Source of the DNA: Candidatus Bathyarchaeota archaeon | GTDB taxonomy: Archaea; Thermoproteota; Bathyarchaeia; TCS64 | Direction of reading: 5' to 3' | Length of the DNA: 10,233 nucleotides | Assembly (NCBI GenBank): GCA_013329615.1 | Contig: DUKA01000087.1 | Span: 12,321 to 22,553, forward strand | Part shown: one piece after another, positions 5,884 to 10,233 of the stretch | Numbering within the stretch: the stretch's first letter is position 1 | Layout of the letters: each line of letters opens with the position of its first letter | The notes under the pieces: model-generated | Seen by the model: only the letters and a program-made list of their open reading frames with translations | Told to the model about the DNA's origin: nothing | Databases searched by the model: none | Position numbers and translations under genes: made by a program

Positions 5884-6438
5884 TCAGCCGAGGAACTCGG
5901 CGACCTCGTCGACGGGGAGCCTCGGCGGCCCCTTCTTGCCGATCATCTTCTCGGAGGGGTAGCCGAAGCCGACGCCGGCGATGAGCTCCCAGTCCTTGTG
6001 GCCGTACTTCTCAGTGATCTCGTCCTTGCTCCACCTGACGGCGGCGACCCAGAGGGAGCCGACGCCCACGCTGTGTGCCTTGAGCATCATCGTCTGGATG
6101 CACGCCCCGATGCCCTGCTGGCTGACCACGCCCTTCTCCTTGTCCCAGACGAGGACGACGACGTCCGACTTCTCGAGGCTGGTGCAGCTCCAGAAGGCGA
6201 TGTTCGCCGACTGCTCGGACATGCCGGGCTTCTTTTCGAGGTCCGCCCTATGGAAGGCGATGAAGTCGTCCTTCGCTTTACCGCTGAGGACGGTGAACCT
6301 CCACGGCTGGCTGTTCGTGCCGGAGGGTGCCCAGGTTCCGTAGTGGAGTATCTCCCTCATCTGCTCCACGGTGACGTGCTTGGAAGGGTCGTAGCTGCGG
6401 CAGCTGCGCCTGTTTAATATTGCCTCGTCTAGCTCCAT
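5884..6438 (-). CDS. Nitroreductase-family FMN oxidoreductase
   Basis: A 184-residue nitroreductase-fold protein. The N-terminal AILNRRSCRSYDP (about 6-18) and the WAPSGTNSQPW block (36-46) supply the usual FMN phosphate and ring contacts. The central GIGACIQTMMLKAHSVGVGS (about 109-128) and the GVGFGYPSEK turn (155-164) are also typical. Family members use NAD(P)H and bound FMN to reduce quinones, nitro compounds, flavins or other electron acceptors; the natural substrate is not evident. No export signal is seen. The frame is open to 6522, but ATG 6438 is the better start: it matches the family N-terminus and avoids running through the divergent kinase start at 6485. It shares a 46-base promoter region with the kinase. 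Confidence 0.87.
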   Translation of the reverse strand: MELDEAILNRRSCRSYDPSKHVTVEQMREILHYGTWAPSGTNSQPWRFTVLSGKAKDDFIAFHRADLEKKPGMSEQSANIAFWSCTSLEKSDVVVLVWDKEKGVVSQQGIGACIQTMMLKAHSVGVGSLWVAAVRWSKDEITEKYGHKDWELIAGVGFGYPSEKMIGKKGPPRLPVDEVAEFLG

Positions 6439-6484
6439 GGCGATCCTGATAAATTGCCCCTCGGGTAGCTTTAAGGGACTCGCC
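6439..6484. promoter_or_regulatory. Compact divergent promoter between nitroreductase and FrlD-like kinase genes
   Basis: Two TATA-like boxes lie in 46 bases and each appears to serve the farther gene. ATAAATT at 6449-6455 is about 33 bases before the kinase ATG (6485, plus). CTTAAAG on the minus strand (6475-6469) is about 34 bases before the nitroreductase ATG (6438). The two preinitiation complexes would overlap, so the promoters may compete or be regulated together. Confidence 0.45.
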
Positions 6485-7288
6485 ATGAAGCTTCTCGCCG
6501 TCGGGGATAACTGCATTGACAACTACTCTGAGCTGGGGAGGCGCTTCCCCGGCGGCAACGCCCTTAACGTCGCCGTCTACGCCCGCAGGGTCCCCGGCGT
6601 CGAAGCCGACTACATCGGCGTGATGGGGGACGACGAGGCGGGGGACTTCATGGTCGACCAGATGAGGCGGGAGGGGCTTCGCGCCGACGGCGTCATACGC
6701 CTCCACGGGGAGTCCGCCGTCACCACCATCCTCATCCGCGGCGGCGACCGCGTCTTCGCCAACTACGTCGAGGGCGTGCAAAAAGACGCAAAGTTCCCAT
6801 CCAAACTCCTCCCAAAGGTGAGGACATACGACCTCGTCCACTTCAGCGTCTGGGGCTTCGGCAGGAACCACATCCCCTGGATAAAGCAGGGGAACCGCCC
6901 CATCCTGAGCTTCGACTTCAGCAACCAGCATCAACACGACGCCCTCAGTGTGCTGCCCCACCTCGACTACAGCTTCTTCAGCGGCAAGGAACTCGTCATG
7001 AAGGGGACAGATGTCGAGGCGATGCTCAGGGGCTACAAGGCGAGGACGCCGGGGCTCGTCGCCATGACCCTCGGGGAGCACGGCTCCATCGTCTACGACG
7101 GCTCCAAGTTCCATCGCGGTAAGGCCAGGCCAGTGGAGGTAGTAGACACACTCGGCGCCGGTGACAGCTACATCGCGGCCTTTCTCTGCGCACGCATGAA
7201 GGGCGCCACGATACCCGAGGCCATCGAGAATGGGCACCTAGCCGCAGCCGAGACCTGTAAACGACTCGGAGGCTGGGGCGGCACCTAG
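6485..7288 (+). CDS. frlD: PfkB-family sugar kinase, fructoselysine 6-kinase-like
   Basis: The 267-residue product is a PfkB/ribokinase-family kinase most like FrlD. It opens with MKLLAVGDNCIDNY, followed by FPGGNALNVAVYARR (21-35), GDRVFANYVEGV (about 87-98), LSFDFS (about 141-146) and MTLGEHGSIVYDG (194-206). The anion hole and catalytic motif DTLGAGDSYIAAF lies at 221-233, with D227 the expected catalytic base. Escherichia coli FrlD phosphorylates fructoselysine on O6, and shares the GDNC, GGNA, EGV and TLGENGS features. An FrlB-like deglycase gene ends about 317 bases away on the opposite strand, supporting an Amadori-product pathway. The ATG at 6485 is chosen over an upstream ATG because it gives the family N-terminus and a proper TATA spacing. 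Family membership is certain; the exact substrate (fructoselysine or another fructosamine) is inferred. Confidence 0.86.
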   Translation: MKLLAVGDNCIDNYSELGRRFPGGNALNVAVYARRVPGVEADYIGVMGDDEAGDFMVDQMRREGLRADGVIRLHGESAVTTILIRGGDRVFANYVEGVQKDAKFPSKLLPKVRTYDLVHFSVWGFGRNHIPWIKQGNRPILSFDFSNQHQHDALSVLPHLDYSFFSGKELVMKGTDVEAMLRGYKARTPGLVAMTLGEHGSIVYDGSKFHRGKARPVEVVDTLGAGDSYIAAFLCARMKGATIPEAIENGHLAAAETCKRLGGWGGT

Positions 7289-7605
7289 AAGAGCACGACT
7301 AGAATCGTGTAAAAATGCTCTCCTTGCAAAAGAGGCACATAAACGACCCCGACGACGCTCTAATCACCCCAAGTAGCATATCCGAGTCCAAACGAGGAAG
7401 GGCAGACCCCGCCCCCCCGGAACCCCGTCAGGCGACGAATCACCCACGATCCTCCGCCGCCAAACCGACGTGAAAAAAAGCCCCAAACGCCAAAACAGCC
7501 CCAAAAAGACGGAAACGCGACGGCGGCGGAGGAAGCGGGAAACCACGTGCACGCGCCCCGAGCCCGCCTCCGAGGGGGTCAACATGCCATCAAGGCTGCG
7601 CCTGA
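7289..7605. other. Convergent intergenic region between the frlD-like and frlB-like genes
   Basis: These 317 bases separate two converging genes. A short hairpin, CACGA/TCGTG (7294-7298 with 7305-7309), follows the kinase stop codon. The rest of the plus strand is C- and A-rich. On the minus strand it gives T-tracts separated by G-rich runs downstream of the deglycase gene. Open frames crossing it on both strands encode highly basic, low-complexity sequence without family features. No RNA gene was recognised. Confidence 0.5.
7473..7507 (-). terminator. Tandem T-tract terminator of the FrlB-like gene
   Basis: On the minus strand, TTTTT (7507-7503) and TTTTTTT (7479-7473) flank two GGGG runs and a GG, about 100-130 bases past the deglycase stop. 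Oligo-T tracts are the main intrinsic termination signal in archaea. The repeated AGCCCCAAA unit on the plus strand makes this a double signal. Confidence 0.5.
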
Positions 7606-8625
7606 CTACCACTCGACCTTGTCGTAGTAACGCCACTGCGCCATGTCTCTGTTCTTCACGAGACTCAGATAGTAGCTCAGCCACTCGAGCTCGACGAAGA
7701 GGGTGAATGGCGTGAGCAGGTTGTCGACCTCGGTACCCTGACTGTCGAGGACAATACCCCTTACGCCGTTGTTCGTGCTCCAGTTGGTGACCGCCTTCTC
7801 GAGCTCCCCCTCGTTGCCCCTGCTGCGGAGGAATATGGCTGGTGTGCCCGGCGAGAACATCTCGACGGGGCCGTGGCGGAACTCTGAGTAGTTGATGGGT
7901 GTTGCGTGCACCCAGCACATCTCCTGCAGCGTGCAGATGGCGTACTGATAAGCGAGTCCCCAGTTGATCCCCCCACCGAGGACGTACATCTCCCTGTCAT
8001 CCTTGAACTTGAGCGCCGTCTTCTTGGCGAACTCCTTCGCCTTCGGAATCATGGGTAGGAGCGCCGTCGGCAGCGACTCCGCCGCCTTTATCATCCTGCC
8101 CCCGACCTCGAAGCCCTTCTCCTTCAACACCGTACCGAAGAGCAGGTAGAGTGTTGTGAGCTTACCCATCGTGACGCCGCGGGCCCCGGTGCCGAAACCA
8201 ATATCCGCCACTTTGTTGACGAGGGAGTCCTGCTTCTGGCTCAACCCCATCGTGAAGGCGCCGTTCTTCTTCGCCCACTCAAGCCCCTTCACCACCTCCT
8301 TCGTCTTCCCGCTCTGCGTGATGAAAACGCAGGCCGAGCCCTCGTTCGCAGCCCAAGGCACCCTTTCGAGGAACTCCCAGCCACTGTACTGGAGCACTGG
8401 CACATCGGTGTACTTCTCGGCGAGGTATCTGACGGGGAACTGGACGCTGTAGCTCCCGCCGCTCCCAACTATGTAGAACCTCTCGGCCTTCGCAAGCTCC
8501 CTGCCGAGCCTCTGTATCTCCACCTTCGCCCCGAGGACGGCCTTGAGGCTGGCCTCGGTGACGCCGTCCTTCAGCCAATCTGGACGATAATTCTCCTCAG
8601 TGAGATAGGCAACCGGTTCACCCAT
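7606..8625 (-). CDS. frlB: SIS-domain deglycase, fructoselysine-6-phosphate deglycase-like
   Basis: A 339-residue double-SIS protein. SIS domain 1 has the sugar-phosphate loop IVGSGGSYS (about 52-60), YSGWEFLERVPW (80-91) and ITQSGKTKEVVKGLEWAKK (102-120). SIS domain 2 has VLGGGINWGLAYQYAICTLQEM (215-236), the catalytic-site segment NYSEFRHGPVEMFSPG (245-260) and the C-terminal WRYYDKVEW. The SGWEF, EFRHGP and RRYY-VE-type ending match FrlB, which splits fructoselysine 6-phosphate into glucose 6-phosphate and lysine. It has no glutamine amidotransferase domain, so it is not GlmS. The ATG at 8625 gives a normal N-terminus, and a TATTCTC-like AT-rich element lies at about 8657-8666. It converges with the FrlD-like kinase gene. 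The FrlB-like assignment is strong. Fructose-asparagine or other fructosamine phosphates remain possible substrates. Confidence 0.86.
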   Translation of the reverse strand: MGEPVAYLTEENYRPDWLKDGVTEASLKAVLGAKVEIQRLGRELAKAERFYIVGSGGSYSVQFPVRYLAEKYTDVPVLQYSGWEFLERVPWAANEGSACVFITQSGKTKEVVKGLEWAKKNGAFTMGLSQKQDSLVNKVADIGFGTGARGVTMGKLTTLYLLFGTVLKEKGFEVGGRMIKAAESLPTALLPMIPKAKEFAKKTALKFKDDREMYVLGGGINWGLAYQYAICTLQEMCWVHATPINYSEFRHGPVEMFSPGTPAIFLRSRGNEGELEKAVTNWSTNNGVRGIVLDSQGTEVDNLLTPFTLFVELEWLSYYLSLVKNRDMAQWRYYDKVEW

Positions 8626-8734
8626 TTACTTCACACAGGTTAAACCTCATCGGTGAGAATAAAGAGTTGACGAAAGACTCGTCGCCGTCCCCCGCTCCGC
8701 AAACGATATGTTGCATAGGAACACAACTTCAGCC
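8626..8734. promoter_or_regulatory. Divergent promoter region of the frlB-like and transglutaminase-like genes
   Basis: An AT-rich element at about 8657-8666 (CTTTATTCTC on the minus strand, GAGAATAAAG on the plus) could serve either direction. A symmetrical GGTTTAACC lies at 8639-8647. A weak GATATG element near 8705-8710 is about 28 bases before the ATG at 8735. No Shine-Dalgarno site is obvious for either gene. Confidence 0.3.
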
Positions 8735-9925
8735 ATGGAGAAATGGGTTCCCATAGCGTTGATCGTCATGCTACTCGCGGGTAGTGGTGGCGGATACTTC
8801 CTCGCGTCAAAAACATACACATCTCAGGTAGAGATCCTCGAAGGTCAACTCAGCACTACCCAGCAGCAGTTATCGGCGAAGACGCAGCAATATGATGCAC
8901 TCGACCTGCAGTATCAGGCGCTCTCACAGAGCGCGACAGAGTTGGAATCCAGCAAGGCTTCCCTCCAAACGAGCTACAACAGCCTTCAGATCGATTACAC
9001 CTCGCTGGAAGCTGACTACACATCCCTACAAGACAACTACACCACCCTTTCCTCGCAGTACGACACGCTCCAGTGGAGCGTTGACACGGGCTTCACCGAT
9101 CTATCGGTAAAGTATGTTAACCTCAAGAAGGACTATGACGACCTCTCAACGATGCTGAGCGACAGAGTTAGCGGCACCCCCGGAGACTCACAGATGTACA
9201 ACAACTACTACAAGCTGACCCTTGCGGTCCGCAGTCTCAACTCAACGCTTTGGCAGTACATCAACGAGGATAATAGCTTCAAGCATACCCTCACAACGGC
9301 CGAGATATTAAAGATGGAGAACCCCGTGAGGACTGCCATTGGCTCCTCTACCAACGACTGGACCAACTACCAGAAGATACACGAGTATGTCAACACTAAC
9401 GTGAATTATGTCTATGACGTCGAGATCCCCTACATTACTTATTATTCGTGGTTGGAAGTGAACGGTGTCAACTACTTAACCGACTTTACCGTCGATACCA
9501 TCCAAAACCACGTCCAAACGCCTGAGTTCACCCTTCAGAACAAGCAGGGGGATTGCGACGATCAAGCAGCGCTTGAGTATGCTATGCTCCGCTACTACAA
9601 CAAGTACATAGTCGGATCGGACTACAGTCTGTACATCGCTGTGATGGACTTCTCCGATGGCTCTGGTCACGTGGCTGTATTCATGCCCGTCTCCGGCGGC
9701 CAGTTGACCATTCTCGATCCCGCCGGGAGATATCTCACCGAAAATGGTTCTACGATAACGTCAAAATCCCCCGCCGCGGAGCTCGAATCGTACAACACAC
9801 ACTGGTCTGGTAATGGCTCGATCACGAAAATACAACTTTACCGCATCGATATGACGGACGGTAGCTACACGAAGATCGTACAAGGAACGAGGGCGCAGGT
9901 AGCCTCGTACCTAGCGACCCATTAA
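8735..9925 (+). CDS. Membrane-anchored coiled-coil transglutaminase-like protein
   Basis: The 396-residue product starts MEKW and has one hydrophobic signal-anchor (about 5-24). A long heptad coiled coil rich in Gln, Ser, Thr and Tyr follows (about 28-145), then a transglutaminase-like domain. The domain shows the papain-like triad: C274 in QGDCDDQAALEYAM, H312 in SGHVAVFMPV and D328 in LTILDPAGR. The topology suggests the catalytic domain is outside the cell, held off the membrane by the coiled coil. Transglutaminase-like proteins of this sort act as proteases, peptidases or crosslinking enzymes; the substrate is unknown. An ATG at 8708, nine codons upstream, is an alternative start. Base use is less GC-rich than in the metabolic genes, probably because of the Asn/Tyr/Thr-rich composition. 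Domain calls are confident; activity is inferred. Confidence 0.85.
   Translation: MEKWVPIALIVMLLAGSGGGYFLASKTYTSQVEILEGQLSTTQQQLSAKTQQYDALDLQYQALSQSATELESSKASLQTSYNSLQIDYTSLEADYTSLQDNYTTLSSQYDTLQWSVDTGFTDLSVKYVNLKKDYDDLSTMLSDRVSGTPGDSQMYNNYYKLTLAVRSLNSTLWQYINEDNSFKHTLTTAEILKMENPVRTAIGSSTNDWTNYQKIHEYVNTNVNYVYDVEIPYITYYSWLEVNGVNYLTDFTVDTIQNHVQTPEFTLQNKQGDCDDQAALEYAMLRYYNKYIVGSDYSLYIAVMDFSDGSGHVAVFMPVSGGQLTILDPAGRYLTENGSTITSKSPAAELESYNTHWSGNGSITKIQLYRIDMTDGSYTKIVQGTRAQVASYLATH
8972..9076 (+). repeat. Five diverged 21-base tandem repeats encoding coiled-coil heptads
   Basis: Five consecutive 21-base units encode SYNSLQI, DYTSLEA, DYTSLQD, NYTTLSS and QYDTLQW. A Tyr and a Leu recur at fixed positions, the heptad spacing of a coiled coil. 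The DNA copies are diverged but share a TAC-ACx-x-CT core. This suggests the stalk lengthened by unit duplication. Confidence 0.7.
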
Positions 9926-9929
9926 AAAA
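9924..9929 (-). terminator. T-tract after the TFB gene
   Basis: The minus strand reads TTTTTT starting eight bases past the TFB stop codon. It overlaps the stop codon of the facing transglutaminase-like gene, since only 11 bases separate the two convergent genes. Confidence 0.4.
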
Positions 9930-9936
9930 CTGAATT

Positions 9937-10233
9937 TTAAATGTCAAGCTTTAGGGCTTCCTTTAGGCCCTTGTAGCGGTTTCTGATGGTGACCTCGGTG
10001 ACGCCCGCGGCGTCCGCGATCATCTTCTGCGTTCTCTTCTCCTCGTTCATGACGCAGGCGATGTAGAGCGCTGCTGCGGCGAGTCCCATCGGGTCCTTAC
10101 CGGCGGTGGTACGCTTCTTCTCGGCCTGCTCGAGGAGGTTGACCGCTGTCTGCTGTGTCCTCTCGCCGATGTTGACCTTGGCGGCGATCTTGGGAACGCG
10201 GTACTGTGCCTTCGGGATCGGCATTTGTATAGT
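9937..10233 (-). CDS. tfb: Transcription initiation factor B (TFB), C-terminal part (cut by window edge)
   Basis: The visible 98 or so residues are the second cyclin-like repeat of archaeal TFB. They include VPKIAAKVNIGERTQQTA, then TAGKDPMGLAAAALYIACVM, then the recognition helix-turn-helix AAGVTEVTIRNRYKGLKEAL, ending KLDI. In the full protein (about 300 residues) this repeat follows a zinc ribbon, B-reader/linker and first cyclin repeat. It contacts the TFB-responsive element next to the TATA box while helping TBP recruit RNA polymerase. The ATG at 10224 is internal: the frame stays open to the window edge and the repeat would otherwise be the whole protein. The gene is therefore 5' truncated by the window, not a mini-TFB by this evidence. 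The domain identity is very secure; whether this is the main TFB or a paralogue cannot be told. Confidence 0.93.
   Translation of the reverse strand, partial: TIQMPIPKAQYRVPKIAAKVNIGERTQQTAVNLLEQAEKKRTTAGKDPMGLAAAALYIACVMNEEKRTQKMIADAAGVTEVTIRNRYKGLKEALKLDI

Noticed and set aside
6278..7237. A 319-codon minus-strand open frame
   Set aside because: It overlaps the FrlD-like kinase and the nitroreductase start on the other strand or frame and has no family features.
7364..7585. A 73-residue minus-strand frame with a hydrophobic segment downstream of frlB
   Set aside because: The hydrophobic part is encoded by the T-tract terminator region, the ends are Arg/Gly-rich, and no start signal or known family was seen.
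7470..7706. A 78-codon plus-strand frame encoding a very basic protein (MKKSPKRQNSPKK...)
   Set aside because: It starts in the convergent spacer and runs into the 3' end of frlB. Low complexity follows from the A/C-rich strand, and no ribosome-binding site or TATA box precedes it.
10222..10224. A stand-alone mini-TFB starting at ATG 10224
   Set aside because: The frame is open to the window edge, and this codon falls between the two cyclin repeats of a normal TFB, so truncation by the window is the simpler reading.

Overview
The window looks like a moderately GC-rich archaeal chromosome, most likely from the TACK/Thermoproteota side and possibly Bathyarchaeia-like; that placement is inference. 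The archaeal signs are the C-terminal half of a transcription factor B (TFB) gene at the right edge, the start of a bifunctional FBP aldolase/phosphatase gene at the left edge, and a TrpB2-type tryptophan synthase beta chain. There is also a PGF-CTERM-like surface anchor, and several genes have a TATA-like box about 25-37 bases before the start codon with no clear Shine-Dalgarno site, as in leaderless archaeal transcripts. No mobile elements, CRISPR arrays, tRNA or rRNA genes were seen.

Layout, left to right. Bases 1-631 (minus): start of FBP aldolase/phosphatase, preceded by a TrmO-like tRNA methyltransferase. Bases 875-3200 (plus): a DUF362 protein with a Cys-rich C-terminus, then two different HD-domain phosphohydrolases, each with its own promoter-like TATA box. 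Bases 3175-6438 (minus): trpB2, a secreted six-bladed Kelch protein and a nitroreductase. Bases 6485-8625: a fructoselysine-6-kinase-like gene (plus) facing a fructoselysine-6-phosphate deglycase-like gene (minus). Bases 8735-9925 (plus): a membrane-anchored coiled-coil transglutaminase-like protein. Bases 9937-10233 (minus): the TFB C-terminus.

Most genes appear to be separate transcription units with compact promoters and T-rich ends. The clearest functional link is the kinase/deglycase pair (FrlD-like and FrlB-like). Together they would phosphorylate an Amadori product such as fructoselysine and split it into glucose 6-phosphate and the free amine. With no transporter nearby, repair or salvage of internally formed glycation products is a reasonable hypothesis; the FBP aldolase/phosphatase is another sugar-phosphate gene in the same window.

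The main annotation trap is trpB2. Its conserved reading frame extends about 60 codons beyond the first obvious GTG but then has no ATG, GTG or TTG. A good ribosome-binding site and ATG lie just upstream, one frame off. The cause is a CTG start, a frameshift or sequencing indel, or a leader-peptide arrangement.
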